64,000 nt of DNA from positions 1,302,001 to 1,366,000 of the forward strand of contig JAFEVB010000010.1 of the NCBI GenBank assembly GCA_032629725.1, given 5' to 3'. Position numbers and translations under genes: made by a program. Numbering within the stretch: the stretch's first letter is position 1; every line of letters starts with the position of its first letter. Below, one piece after another: positions 42,780 to 54,193 of the stretch. Origin of the DNA: Gremmenia infestans (lineage: Eukaryota; Ascomycota; Leotiomycetes; Helotiales; Hamatocanthoscyphaceae). A model generated the notes under the pieces. That model was not told the origin of the DNA and ran no database searches. It was given only the letters and a program-made list of their open reading frames with translations.

Positions 42780-43497
42780 AGCGGGCACCATATACATACA
42801 AGGCTGAAAAGAAACTAAAGAAAAGGAAGTCATATTCATGAACGATTGGGATAATGAATCGGAAGAGTGGGGATAACGGGTCTGCATATATTGGGTCTGG
42901 ATACAAGTATGTTTGAATCAATCAAACATTCTCTGTCGTTATCAAAGAGATACACTGTTTAGATTAATCGGCGTTTTGGACTCACTCGGGATTGGGATTG
43001 GGAAGTGGGCGGATGGTTTGGATTGGATGCACATGCACATACAGATTTATCTATACATACGGTACACATCAGATAGTTTCTGATGATGCCATAAGAGAGG
43101 ACAGACAACTCTACACAATAAAAGCTTTCCTGCCAACTACATACGAGGAATCGCCCATGCATGTCAGCGTTTCACATGATAGACGTCGTCGCATTTAGGA
43201 GAGACGTGGAAGATTACCTACTTACTTACTTAGCTAATTATCCATATTTGGCTAGCAACCTTGTGATCAATGTCATGTTTTCTTTCATATTGTCCTGCGA
43301 GTAAATTCTATATATGTATATACCGGTATTATACATCTTCATCTCGGCACATTTATGTTATATTATACGGTTTACAACCCAAACACAGCCACCCCATCAT
43401 ATCATACACCCCACCTCCCTCTCTCCCTTTCCTCCCTGTCCACCCCATTTCACCATCCCTCCTAGTGAAAAGAATGAACACACCACACCATCCTCAC
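42780..43497. other. Intergenic region between convergent genes
   Basis: About 0.7 kb between the 3' ends of the 42.3-kb gene (plus) and ALG10 (minus). It is AT-rich in the middle and CT-rich near 43385-43460. Nothing coding is recognised; both terminators should be here. Confidence 0.5.
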
Positions 43498-45500
43498 TCA
43501 CCACATAAACCTCTGCACCACCCCCGCTTCTTGCATCCACTCAAACCCCCTGTACAAGAACACATATCCCGTGACGCCATTTACCAGCATGAACCAACCT
43601 GTCTCTGCCCATAGCCTCCAATCATAAGCACGTTTCCCGTTTCCCGGTACATGCAAGCGCCACAAAACCCACGGCACGATGAAATACCGCGGCTCGACGA
43701 GCGGTGCTGTTACGAGGGATAGGTTTGTGGTTAAGAGCAGGATTAGGGCGAAAGATGTTGTCGGGCCTGTCTCTTGCACCGAAAAGGGTGCAGTTCTGGG
43801 GGTGGAGACTTGTTTTGGAGGTTGAGTTGGAGATGGAGATTGGGGTTGTGATAAAGGTGATAGGGGTGAGAGGGTGAGTGAGACCAAATAGGCGCAGACC
43901 AGGTAGACAGGCGCGAGCAGGTAGCGGATAGCAGCATGTCGCAGGATGCTGTAGCGGAAGACGTAGAAGATGTAATGCCGGTTATCGGCTAGTGTGAAGG
44001 GGTGGATGATCGTGTTGTACTTTATGATTGCCAATGTGAGTACGAGCGCGGAGGTTATATACACGGTGTTTAAGGCGTATGTGTATTTCCAAGCCCGCGG
44101 ACTGGACGGGGATAAGGTGGATGAGAGTAGGGAGAGAGCGGGGGGAAGGATGAGGGGAAAGGAGAAGAAGGCGATGAAGGGCCATATGTAGAGGAGTTGC
44201 GGGAGGTGGATTGTCGCGACGTGGTTTGATTTGTCGCCTTGAGTCTTGTTAGCAAGGTAGGGGAGAAGGTGCATGCATGCATGAGAGAGGGAGAGAGAGA
44301 TATACCTAGGACGACGCCGCCGTTCCAGAACACGAAACCTACGAAGGAGACGAGGAGGGAGATGTAAGGCCACAGGCTGGCTAGGATTAAGACTGGTTTG
44401 GAGATGACGGCTATTCCTATACTGAGGGCGCAGAGTATGAAATCTATGAAAGAAAAGGCGTGAGTGAGTAAATGCTGAGTGCTGAGCGGGGTTGGAAGTT
44501 TCACTCACCATGAACTCCAGCATCCCTAAGGAAGATATCGTGGATTTCGCCTCGACTCCATTTCTTCAACGTCGACACAACATGTTCCTGCCACGTTTTC
44601 GGCACTGACTCCTTGTTCGGTGCAGGAGATTTATTCCCCTCGATCGTCCGCACAGCCTCCAAACCCCCCATAAACACAGCAACCCAGAAAACATTCGTCT
44701 GCCTCATCGTCAACGCCACCATGCCCGTAAGGTAAAGCCACACCTTCCCATCCCCCTTCCCGCCCTGCAAAAACAGCGTATACATTCGCAACACCAACGC
44801 CGTCGAAAGAACATCCGTATAAAAAAGCCCGGAGAAGAAAAACAGCGGCGGGAATAAGGCGATGTTGAGCGCTGTATGCAACGTTTCCGCCGTTACAACC
44901 CCCGCTCTGAGGTTTTTGAGAGCGGTACCGGGACGAGATGAGATGAGAGCCCGACAGTCGCAGGCATAGACCATAGTAAAGAGTAGTGCGAAGACGTTGA
45001 ACAGACGTAGTTTGTATACATTGCATGTCCCGTTGATTTGCGTCTTGATGAACATTACCGCGAATGCATATCTATGCATTCATATCTCTTACATCAGCCA
45101 ACTATCCATCAATATACCTCACTCTCCCAAGATGTACAATACCAACGTATAAAACAAAAACATAATACAATATACCAATACAGTAAAGATATATAAAGTC
45201 ACAAACACGCAAAGAAAAGTAAAATGAACCAACTCACAACCCAGGCGGCGTAGTCAATTTCGGATCCCATACCCCATACCTCCCCTCACAATACGCCAGC
45301 GCCTGCGGCACATGGAACACCTCATCCAGATACGGCTCCGGTACGAGGCTGGTCACCTGACCATGCCAGTACTTTGCGAGGGCCCCGAGGGTAAAAAAAG
45401 AAACGAGCGCGAGGAGTTTGGAGGGACCCAGCAGGAGGTGCGTGGGTGTGTCGTGGAGGAAGAGGATGCCCGGGAGCCATTTGGGCCCGTTGGAGGGCAT
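43498..45500 (-). CDS. ALG10: Dolichyl-phosphoglucose alpha-1,2-glucosyltransferase (Alg10), 567 aa
   Basis: Four exons join in frame: 45500-45238, 45071-44509, 44443-44306 and 44237-43498 (1704 nt). It has the DIE2/ALG10 signatures: the luminal EPYLDEVFHVPQA with acidic residues needed for catalysis, YCEGRYGVWDPKLTTPPGLY across intron 1, GDKSNHVATIHLPQLLYIWP across intron 3, and ADNRHYIFYVFR. About twelve hydrophobic membrane helices are spread along the protein. Alg10 adds the third, terminal glucose to the lipid-linked oligosaccharide in the endoplasmic reticulum membrane before N-glycan transfer. The insert SPLSPLSQPQSPSPTQPP between helices is a fungal-type loop. Every splice join restores a family motif, so the model is firm. 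Confidence 0.94.
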
Positions 45501-47214
45501 GGTGATTAGTGCGTGATGTGATGCGCAGAAGTTGAGAAGGGGTGAAGGTGTGAGGATGCCCGGCTTATTTTCGGGGATGAGGCTTTGGACGCGCCAGTCT
45601 ATTTGGTGGCATCTTTGATTGTCAACTTCTTTTCTAGCACGACAATATTCTTTACAACTCGAATTGGAGCACTGTTTTTGATTCAGATGTTATAAAGTAC
45701 TGAGTAATGCATTTGTGTTTGGGTGGGTGGTTCCTTGCTTAACAATGTCCTGTTCATGGTGCCAAACTGAAAACTAGGACGCGTCGTAGTCTCGCAGAGT
45801 TGCTGCTCCATTTCACTCTGAATATCCCTCACAGCTCACGTATCTTATACATTCCATTGGCACGTAGCTTTGTCGGAATAAATGTGTCAAGAGAACTTTT
45901 TCTCTTTGTGGGTGTGCGATCAAGCATTCTACATGTTCCCTTCCGTGGAATCAGATACCAGGCCCCTCTTTCCCCCCTACTTCCACGCAAAAAGGACTTA
46001 TGATTCCCATCCATATTTCCCTCATCTTTATCTACTTATGGCGTGCATCTAATTTTGAAATTTGACGGTGTTTCTTTCTTTAAGACTCAGGTGTCACCCG
46101 GGAGGCTCTCACCATTTCTGGCAATTCCAGCAACAATGCCGTGCAGCGCTTGTCAAAGGCGTAACTCGCAGCTAGCTTCGCACTCCCAAAGAGAATTTCG
46201 GCGTCCTATCTTTATGCTGGCCGTCATACTGCATCTATTGGTTTGGTGGAGGTCTATAACCTGTGCCTGAAATAAAATGTCTATAATGAAACCCTTGGAA
46301 TCTTTTCTCAATTTGGTCGTTGGTGGCACCAGACTTTGGCAGGATTCTTTCCCCTTCTGCTTTTTTTAATCTACTTTTCAAAACCTGCCATTCATGTCGC
46401 TCTCTACTATGGGTTCTTGCTATGCCATTGAAGTTTTGCGTAACGGTATGAGATTACGCAGCAGTAAGCCCGGCTCGTCTGTTCAGAAATGGTAATCCGA
46501 TCAATGTTTCTTCGTCAGCCTCATCATTGGCAACGTTTAAAAATCGTTTAAACCTCTGCTACATTCTACTTCCACCTACCTCCACAACTTCGTTTATGAT
46601 GTCTGATGGTGGCTTTCGGGGAAGTGATCCGATAGCGCTACTAATCCTCCTGAATGCATAATGCAGAAGCATCCGAAAGTACCGAGCCCCTGAGGGGCGG
46701 CTCGTCTCTATTTGAGATCACACGAAGCTCGTATAGCTCATTCCCCGCTGATGTGAGGATGCCTTCAACTCTCCATGTCACACTCGCCGTTTCTATGGCC
46801 TGATCACCTATTGACCTTGTGATGTTCATTTTGACCCGTGGTGAAAGATGGTCGGTTATAGTTATACTCGATTAAATCTGGAAGTTCTGCTCGGATGCAC
46901 CTGGGAGGCGGCGGCGAAGATGACTTCGTCGTCAAGCTCATCAGGCTCTCCTGGATGTCATCGCTATTGGACGCATATACTGTCAACCCAGCGGTAACAC
47001 AATGCGCATGACTTGAAGGTAGACTAATCAGAAATTTTCTTACAATAGTCTATGAGATAGTTGAATAGTTCCAGCAAGGATAGGAGTCTATATAAACAGC
47101 CACCGAACTTCGAAGAATGATTCTACAATCACATCTTAACGTCCGCATCTTTCGACATATTTCCAGAACCACCCTTCACTTGCAATCCAAGACTCATCTA
47201 CCAAATCCCCAATC
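45501..47214. other. Intergenic region, no gene recognised
   Basis: About 1.7 kb. The left end is the ALG10 promoter. Open frames up to 75 codons occur on both strands with no motif. The right end should hold the promoter of the small secreted protein gene; a TATA-like TATATAAACAG at 47089 lies 126 bp upstream of its ATG, at a plausible distance. Confidence 0.5.
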
Positions 47215-47596
47215 ATGCAATTCCCTACAGCCTTCTCTTCCTTCCTCGCTATCCTTAGCATGGCTACCGCATCTCCCATCATCGAAGACCGTCAAGGTGA
47301 CCCCACCCCCAATCCAGACCACAACCACATCCCATTCTCGGCAGCGTGGTAAGCGTTACCACAAATTCCGTTACGCAAGATCCTGCAGGATGCGTTGGTA
47401 AGTAGCCTGATGAATTAGTCAATCAATCACTCGTATCTACTGTATACATAATAGCTAGCTAATATTTCCCGGCACAAAATCAGTCCATTACTATACCAAT
47501 GCCGATTGCACACATGGAGATACCATCGGCGTTATTGGTAGCTGCGAGCAAGCCTCCGCTCCTTTCGTGGCTACGAATGTCATTTGCCCAACTTAA
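47215..47596 (+). CDS. Small secreted cysteine-containing protein, 67-70 aa
   Basis: Three exons join in frame: 47215-47296, a tiny middle exon (47389-47397, or 47380-47397 with the other acceptor), and 47484-47596. The first exon gives a clean signal peptide (MQFPTAFSSFLAILSMATAS, cut probably after TAS). The mature part is about 48 residues with four cysteines (GCV, NADCTH, GSCEQ, VICPT), an even number that suggests two disulphides. I do not recognise a family; the size, secretion signal and cysteines are those of small fungal secreted proteins, some of which act on hosts or competitors. Without splicing the first frame would end after 45 codons (SAAW stop), so that shorter product is the alternative. 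Confidence 0.6.
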
Positions 47597-48741
47597 GACT
47601 TACGCTGGCGGCAATGCAAGATGTGACACGGTTGGGAAAGAAACGGTGAGGTATATTCAGAAGTGCGAGTCAAACACTTGTTTCCTTTGCCGTACCGCAT
47701 TCTTTAGGCCGTTCTAGACAGTGAGTGGGTTTTGGATGTTCACTTCTTGGGTAGAGCTGAAGACTTGACTGTATGAGAGGTGTTGAGGGTGGGTGGAGCT
47801 AGATGAAATGAAAAGTTCTATTTACTTATCACATCACCCATTTCTGAGTCTCGGGATGGATAGGAAAGGCAAGCGACTTTCTTGATTTTTGTCAGGAGAA
47901 TGGAAGTCGACAAGCTACCCCGACTTTTCACCTTACTCGGTTGCGAGTGTTTATTTCACCGCTTCCTGCTGGAGGCGTACCAGTTGGTAATGACTCTGCA
48001 TGGATTTATAAGGCCCTATTGAGCACACTATTTGAGTTCTCTATTCCCGTATCCATCCGTCCTGTTGGCTTTAGTACTAATGTGCGGGCTATAGAATGAA
48101 TATCTCATGCATGCGGCATGCGGTTTTGGGAATGGCAGCGTCTGCTTCACTTAGAGCTCATCACGGTGATAGGTCTATAGGCCAGTGCTATAGCCTATGA
48201 GTCTTCAGCTTTTGGCAATGGTCAAGGGAGATGCCCTCCTAACATCCTGCTACCTTCTTGCATTAATTCCAATCATCCTACACAATCCATGCGATGGGAT
48301 GCAAGAATTTTTCCGGATAATTCGCGGATGCATGCATTCTTCTTGATGTTCAACTGAAGAATGAAAATCCTTCCTATGGGTTTAAGTCTGGGAGGGAGAT
48401 CATTTCAACTACAAGCAAATGGAACTTGTCGATCTCCCTACTATTCATCCGGATGGAAAACTTTGTTTGGTCGTTGTCACGTTGTGTAACCAGAAAGCTG
48501 CATGTCTTGCAGGGTTGTAGAGATTATCCTGGCGCGGTCCAGCAATAAACAGACATCTCCTGAAATTCGTAGAGCACTTCACTCAGATCGTGGTGTTCTC
48601 TATTCTTTCAAGTCTCCTGAATACGGATGTTTCTCTGGAGCTAAAGATCACAATAAGCGATATGTGTCAAGATGCAGCCTTCTTCTAAATCGAGATAGTC
48701 ACAATGAAGGCTGATAGACTTCGACGTATTAGCCTTTCCAG
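47597..48741. other. Intergenic region, possible 5' exon of the next gene
   Basis: About 1.1 kb. No complete gene. A 70-codon plus-strand frame (48502-48714) just before the next gene is unsupported. The acceptor TTTCCAG at 48735-48741 implies that at least one upstream exon of the next gene lies here, but I could not fix it. Confidence 0.4.
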
Positions 48742-49419
48742 CAGAATGTTACGTCTGCACCATCGAAGACGGCAATCAAGATTGGGGATACGGTGTATAA
48801 CCTTGAATTGTCTAAGATTCCGTATTTGGCCTCTTTCACCAACTTCCAGGTCAATGCGCAGCCCCAAACCACCGAATTCGTTCACGGTCCCATTCCGCTT
48901 TTCGAAATAGCTCTCAAAGGCATCGAATCAGGCTATCGCCAGTGCTTTAGATCCCTTCCTACCGATCTTTCCCAGCACCATACTCTCTGCGAAACCTATG
49001 AATTCCTCTGTGTGGATGTTCTTGGCGGCCAATCTATCACCGACATAATTGGCGATCTCAAAGGGGGTAAGAACGACTATGAGCAAGTCTATAGGCGTAT
49101 AGGAGGTAATTCTAAGGCACGCGATGCAGCCTATAGATTCTTGTACTTGATATTGCTTGGAGATTTCGGGGACGAAGTGAAGGATAGTGCGAAGGTCTTC
49201 GACGCTGTGCTTTTTGTGGTATCTCACCCAGGAACGTTTAGATGGAGAACTCGGACTGTGATTCGAGCCGCTTGTGAGGAGAGATTCATACTGTCGGTGA
49301 AGCAGCGAGCAGGGTTGGACAAGTGGGGAAAGGGAGAGACTGCTAAGCAGACATTAGATGATGATGAGGATGAGGATGGTGACGTGGACGAATACTATGG
49401 TTCTGATATCTCCTTTTGA
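48742..49419 (+). CDS. Conserved fungal hypothetical protein (5' end unresolved)
   Basis: From an apparent acceptor at 48741 the frame reads QNVTSAPSKTAIKIGDTVYN and continues to the stop at 49419 (225 codons). The start ATG must lie in an upstream exon. The core reads like a BTB/POZ-style opening (IGDTVYNLELSKIPYLASF), then TTEFVHGPIPLFEIALKGIE, YRQCFRSLP, an LGDFGDEVKD stretch, FDAVLFVVSHPGTF and RAACEERFILSVKQRAGLDK. The C-terminus is acidic (DDDEDEDGDVDEYYG). I remember this combination as a common lineage of uncharacterised Pezizomycotina proteins; I know no function. The BTB comparison is only impressionistic. It is followed by the MYND gene on the same strand, 436 bp away. Confidence 0.65.
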   Translation, partial: QNVTSAPSKTAIKIGDTVYNLELSKIPYLASFTNFQVNAQPQTTEFVHGPIPLFEIALKGIESGYRQCFRSLPTDLSQHHTLCETYEFLCVDVLGGQSITDIIGDLKGGKNDYEQVYRRIGGNSKARDAAYRFLYLILLGDFGDEVKDSAKVFDAVLFVVSHPGTFRWRTRTVIRAACEERFILSVKQRAGLDKWGKGETAKQTLDDDEDEDGDVDEYYGSDISF

Positions 49420-49855
49420 AATTACCAGAGATCTTTTGCTAGTTAGGTTAGCTTAATGTAGTAGGTTTATTAAGCTTACTTGGTTTCATAACTTAGTCTT
49501 ATAAACGAAATATCATCTCTCAAGAAAAGAATAATTTGGTTTTCCTTAGAATCGCTAGATATTTGCATTTTCGACTTATAGCGTACTGACTGACTAGGCT
49601 TCTCCTTGTAAATGGTGTAATAGAGTACTTCCGTAACTAAGGAACATGTTCAATAGCACACACAGAACAAGGTAACATGAAAAGTAATATCAAAAGTGAA
49701 CATAATTCCTCGCAAGGGCAACTAGTGGTGAAAAGAAGAATGGGTTATTGAGGTCATGTCACGTGAGCAGACCATACCTAAAAATTGCCCACAAAACCTT
49801 TTAGCGAGTATATCTTCACCCTCGAACGCAATTTACACAGCAGACAAACCCAACC

Positions 49856-50324
49856 ATGGCAACAAATTCCAATCCAGAAGCCGGCGAATCGTCAATGCCA
49901 GGCATGATCCAGCCTCCGAGCGGTATGTCTCCATTGCCATAATCACTGCAAGCAAAACCTTAACCTAATCTCACGTGCAGAACCACGACAACCAGAAGCA
50001 GCCTCCTCATCAACATCAGAACCAGCACCAGCATCAGCCTCCCCATCTCCCAGAAAATGCGCGCATTGCGGCAACCTAGAAACCAACCCCGGAGAAAGAT
50101 CCGGAGATAAGCCACCCGTCCAGTTGAAGCCCTGTCCCAAGTGCCACACGGCGCTGTACTGTTCCCGTGACTGCCAAAAGGCAGCGTTCAAGCAGCACAA
50201 GAAGACGTGCGCGGCGGATGCGCAGGAGTATGCGAAGACAGCGAATCTGAAGATGGCGGCGCCGGCTGGGCCGAAAAAGGATGGGTGGAGGGGTGGGTTG
50301 CAGAAATGGCAGTTTGACACGTGA
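49856..50324 (+). CDS. MYND zinc-finger protein, 136 aa
   Basis: Two exons join in frame: 49856-49922 and 49981-50324 (411 nt; 58-nt intron GTATGT...GTGCAG). The N-terminus is Ser/Pro/Ala-rich. A MYND finger lies at about residues 50-105: CAHCGNLE, then CPKCHTALYCSRDCQ and HKKTC, which supplies the Cys/His zinc ligands in family order. The finger has an insert (TNPGERSGDKPPVQLKP) between the first and second Cys pairs. MYND fingers bind proline-rich peptides and act as adaptors in transcription and other complexes; no catalytic domain is present here, so an adaptor role is inferred. The C-terminus ends GGLQKWQFDT. Confidence 0.85.
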
Positions 50325-51821
50325 TGAGATGAACGGGTTGGAAGGTATTGGGATATTGGGAGTGAGGGAGGTTGCTGGGATACGGAGAGGAGAGGAAAGG
50401 AGATTCAAGAATGTTTCAACCCTTGGTTGGAATTCGTTCTTCCGTGAAACATCCTCTATACCATATTGTACACCAAACACCGATGATACTCCCCGGTACA
50501 AGAATGCGGATATGCGTCACCTCACCAGTCTATGGTGGTTTGTCTAGGGTACACATAACGTACATAGTATTTCTCAGAATGCCATAGCATAGGTTCGAGT
50601 AGATGGCGTGACACCCTTATAAGACTAAGTGAATTCAAAAGTTATTTACACGATAAAGCATGATACACTCATAAAAACGACTACTCCCACATTCAACCAA
50701 GTCCCGAACTCAACTTTACGCTGCCACTTTTCATTTTACTAGCATTTGCCGCTACTGAGCCTACCAGTATAGGTGTAGTCGGTAAATGGAGGGAGACCGC
50801 AGCCGTCGTAGGTCTGGAGAGCCGTGTTTGTGGTAGAAGGAATCTAGACCGCAGCCACGGAAGATGTCTGGGAGGCAGAACTGGTGAAAATATCTGTCTG
50901 ATATGACAGTTGAAGTGGATTGTGGCCGATGCAGAACGAGTGGGTCTGCTACAATATTGGGAGGCCATTGTTTGGAGTGTGGTAAATCGTGTCAGGCGAG
51001 CAAGTAACAAAAAAGGAGGCAATCCGCTTAGTTCTACAAAGAAGGTCAATTGTCGTATCCGCAGGATAACCATCGAGAACAGTATAAACAGCTTCTGTTT
51101 ACTCGCATCCAGTCTATGTGAACGTGAATGGTTGTCCTGGGAGTCTGGGACGGGAGCTGGTGGTGTTACGCTCATTGTGACCCCTGAACTGCTACGCCAG
51201 GTTCTGAGCATCGATGATATGAAGCATGAGGGTAACCCGAACCACAAGCTTACAGTATGCAACATTATAGCAGCAATCTCCGTATACTCCAAGACTATAA
51301 TTAGGCAAGTATAACAACGATGTTTAGGTGCATTGCGATTTAGTATCCTAACTCCGTCCGTATGCGTTGCAGAAACATACTGCGTACAGGTAAGATATTC
51401 GTATTTTGCGGGTAAATCGATTGGTAACGTATTTCGTTTCGGCTATAGAAAGAAAGACATACTTCTGAGTCCGAGAAGGAAATTATTAGAAGCGAGAGCG
51501 GCCACAAGCGCCTTGTCCTTTCACTGTGCAGGGAGCTGATCAGCTGATCCGTCCCACGTGATCATTCCAAAAGTCCAAACTTGGGCCCACTGTAGCGGGC
51601 GTCAAATGATTAATATTACATTGCACTGACTCGCAGGTTTGGAGGTTGTCTGCTGAATTTGGCGGGCCCCAGGAAGAGGGGACGTGACGTGACGATAAGG
51701 TGAGGTGCGGTGCGGTGCTACCTTTAGTAAGCGACGAGGTGATCCACCCCATAACAAACTCCACAGCTGCTTCCAACATATATTGAAATGAGCGCTTAAT
51801 CATCCAAAACAACCCATCAAG
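50325..51821. other. Gene-poor stretch with two unsupported overlapping frames
   Basis: About 1.5 kb. A minus-strand frame (51292-50693, 199 codons) and a plus-strand frame (50910-51314, 134 codons) overlap. Neither has a motif, and the two cannot both be real. Short GACGTGACGTGACG and GGTGCGGTGCGGTGC tandem words lie near 51681-51720, just upstream of the tRNA. This could be a worn gene or promoter-rich spacer. Confidence 0.4.
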
Positions 51822-51912
51822 GCGGCTTTAGCTCACTTGGGAGAGCGCCAGACTGAAGTCAACTTCTGTCATTAATCTGGAGGCACTGTGTTCGATCCAC
51901 AGGTATGTTGCA
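51822..51912 (+). tRNA. tRNA-Phe (GAA) with intron, aberrant 3' acceptor
   Basis: The order is eukaryotic tRNA-Phe: 5' acceptor GCGGCTT, TA, D-stem GCTC/GAGC, anticodon arm CCAGA-CTGAAG, an intron of about 16-17 nt (TCAACTTCTGTCATTAA minus one base), TCTGG, a variable loop AGGCA, and the T-arm CTGTG-TTCGATC-CACAG. D-arm, anticodon stem and T-arm all pair perfectly. The 3' acceptor is odd: GTATGTTGCA follows the T-stem where 7 pairing bases plus a discriminator are expected. If GT is treated as a two-base insertion, ATGTTGC pairs at six of seven positions including two G-U pairs. It may still function, or be a tRNA pseudogene. Confidence 0.8.
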
Positions 51913-52497
51913 TCACTGAAGATTCTGTTAATTCAAATATTAATATCGTCTTTAGAAGCCGCAAACTTCTGCGAGTTGAAGATCACTTCAACTAGAACAA
52001 ACATTTTTTTGCCTTTTTGAGATGATATTTAGTGGCTTTTTTGGTCGGCTAAATGAGGGGTGGGGGTACTGGACTGGGTGGATGGGTCCACATTATGATA
52101 TTTTATATCATATTTTATTGGAAATTATAAAGTATAATAAATAGGCAGACACATTCTGATTATGTTTTTTGTTAGGCAGAGATGACTACTAATACATCCC
52201 TATTTGAGAGAGTTGCGTCAGGCTGTTTTTCATTTTGAGGCTACTTCAGCAGCTTCAGCTTCTACAATAGCGCACCTTTATACTCGGTTAAGAACAGGTT
52301 GATATGATATATTTCCAAACTGCATCGCACATTCATAATCGTAAGCATGTAAATTGGTTGTTGAAAGCAGCATTTAGATCTATATATATAATGGACATAT
52401 TCGTGGTGCATAAAGAACTTATCATCTTGTAGGACTTTACTACCATTACCAGTAATACAAAGCATCAATAATAATTGTAATATAAACAACAAATAAT
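51913..52497. other. AT-rich spacer
   Basis: About 0.6 kb, strongly AT-rich (TATATATATA at 52381, TTTATATCATATTTTATT at 52103). No coding frame beyond the 90-codon minus-strand frame 52534-52262, which lacks any motif. It adjoins the degraded polyketide-synthase relic. Confidence 0.5.
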
Positions 52498-53330
52498 CTA
52501 TATCTCCGAGATGTGCTGTATGATTTTCTCGCAAATAGAAGAAAGCAAAACAGCATCTAGAATATCTAGTGTTGTAAGCTCGACACCTAATTCTACTCTC
52601 ACGAAGTTTCGGAATTCGATAGCTGCTAAGGAGTTGATACTATATATCAACAAAGGCCTTTCGCAATCTAGTGGCTCCAACAACCTTAGATTTTTTGTTA
52701 GGCACTTATTTAGAAGCTCGGCAGCCATGTTAAGCACAGTTTCAGATTTGGCCTGGGAGCGTATTGCGACTAGCAGTGCTTCACCAACTTGACTATCTTT
52801 GGATTCGTTACGACCTCCGGTCTGACTATTAGTACGGAATGTTAAACGCAAGCCTGCAAATTCGCATCCCGCAATAGCGGCGAGTCTTCTGGCTGTGGCA
52901 ATCGAATTCCTGTAATTATTTGCGAGGCGCTTTGAATATCAATGGGTGGTGTGTGCTGCTGCTGGATGCTGAACGCGAATATTTTGCGCAATAGTCGCTC
53001 GTCAATTCCATGCCAAATAGTACTGTCGTATCTTGACTGCAAGTCATCATATTCCATCATATAACCAACATCCTCGACAACACCCAAGTCTACAGAACAT
53101 GCTGCTAGACCAAGGCTCTGTCTGTAGGAAGCGAACGCATCCAGAAAAGCATTGCCAGCAGCATAATCACCCTGCCCCGGGTTGCCATAAATACCTCCAA
53201 TACTTGACAGAAGATTAAAAAACACCAGATTAGAAGCTACTTCAATTGATATGTGATGGAGGTTACAAGTTCCTCTGAGCTTGCATTCGAGTGCTGCATG
53301 GTATTGCTCTACTGTCATGGAAGGAAAAGT
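52498..53330 (-). pseudogene. Polyketide synthase KR-ACP relic
   Basis: Two minus-strand frames together match the very end of a highly reducing fungal polyketide synthase. Frame 1 (53330-52842) is the end of the ketoreductase: MTVEQYHAALECKLRGTCNL, NLLSSIGGIYGNPGQGDY with the catalytic-type S and Y, and AAGNAFLDAFASYRQSLG. Frame 2 (52851-52498) is the acyl carrier protein: YSINSLAAIEFRNFVR and ELGVELTTLDIL. A single-base shift near 52860 separates them (DARFAGLRLTF is recovered by one base). The carrier motif DSL reads NSL: the phosphopantetheine serine is kept but the aspartate is not. A stop lies immediately upstream and none of the other PKS domains follows in the next kilobase, so this is a 3' fragment of a dead gene. 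Confidence 0.85.
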
Positions 53331-54193
53331 ACGGTCCTATAGAATGATTTTGATTCGAGTCACTCTTGCCAGGAGACTGCAACAATGTCAATTTATACAA
53401 GTATGAAATGGTTTAGCAATAGTAGTACTTAGTATCGACCGCCGGTGTCAAGTGCTGATGGTCGCTTCGAAGGGGTGTATCTCCAATTTCGGTTTCAGCC
53501 TTGTCTTCGAGATGCCATCCTCTCTGGGCCAAGTTCTCGACGGCTGGGTCGATGTTTGGTACGGGTAGGTATAAGGTATAAGGCTGAAGATAACAGAAGG
53601 ATCTACTCCATACACCCATCCCCTATTCCGTAGGAGCTTGGGGCTTTTCACTGCCTGCTGACTAATCCACTTCCACTTGTAACACACCACGCCCCCTACG
53701 CTAGTGATATAACCCGTCCCGTCCCGTCCCATCTGATAAAGTAGCAAGGACATGCATTCCACGTTTATCTTTTGAAACAGAGTTAAATCCCACTCCACGA
53801 TACTCATTTCCCCATCCGTTTTCATAAACTTCGAATCTGACAGACGCTAAGGCATTGAGCAATGAAAATGAAGCAGGGACGAGGATCGTCTACTGTCCCC
53901 TCAAACATTACACTGGCAGGCTCCCTGTAACTAATAGCTAATTTACTATCAACACCAAGGTCTGCCCCAGCACATACTCGTATTTAGTATACAGATGCAG
54001 TGGAGCATGGCAATGGATGGTCTGATCAGTGGTCAGGTACAACTTATAATAAAGCTGAGTTACTGTCTTTCTATTCTCTACTTCAGTTCATCATCTACTT
54101 CAATTCATCGGTCTTCTTCTCCTTCCTCCTTTACCCGTGCTAGATTGCACTTCAATTCTTTTCAAACACACTCATCCAATTACTTCTATCAGG
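53331..54193. other. Spacer between PKS relic and the AA14-like gene
   Basis: About 0.86 kb. A 125-codon minus-strand frame (53825-53448) has no motif. The right end holds the leader and promoter of the secreted protein gene, including a CTTC/TTCA-rich stretch at 54080-54190. Confidence 0.5.

Noticed and set aside
50693..51292. A 199-codon minus-strand frame
   Set aside because: Overlaps a 134-codon plus-strand frame, shows no domain or plausible composition, and the first-codon context is poor; kept only as a note on the spacer.
52498..53330. Intact secondary-metabolite cluster at 52-64 kb
   Set aside because: The PKS and P450 are broken fragments and the intact genes between them (cupin, RabGAP, AA14-like) do not form a recognisable pathway.
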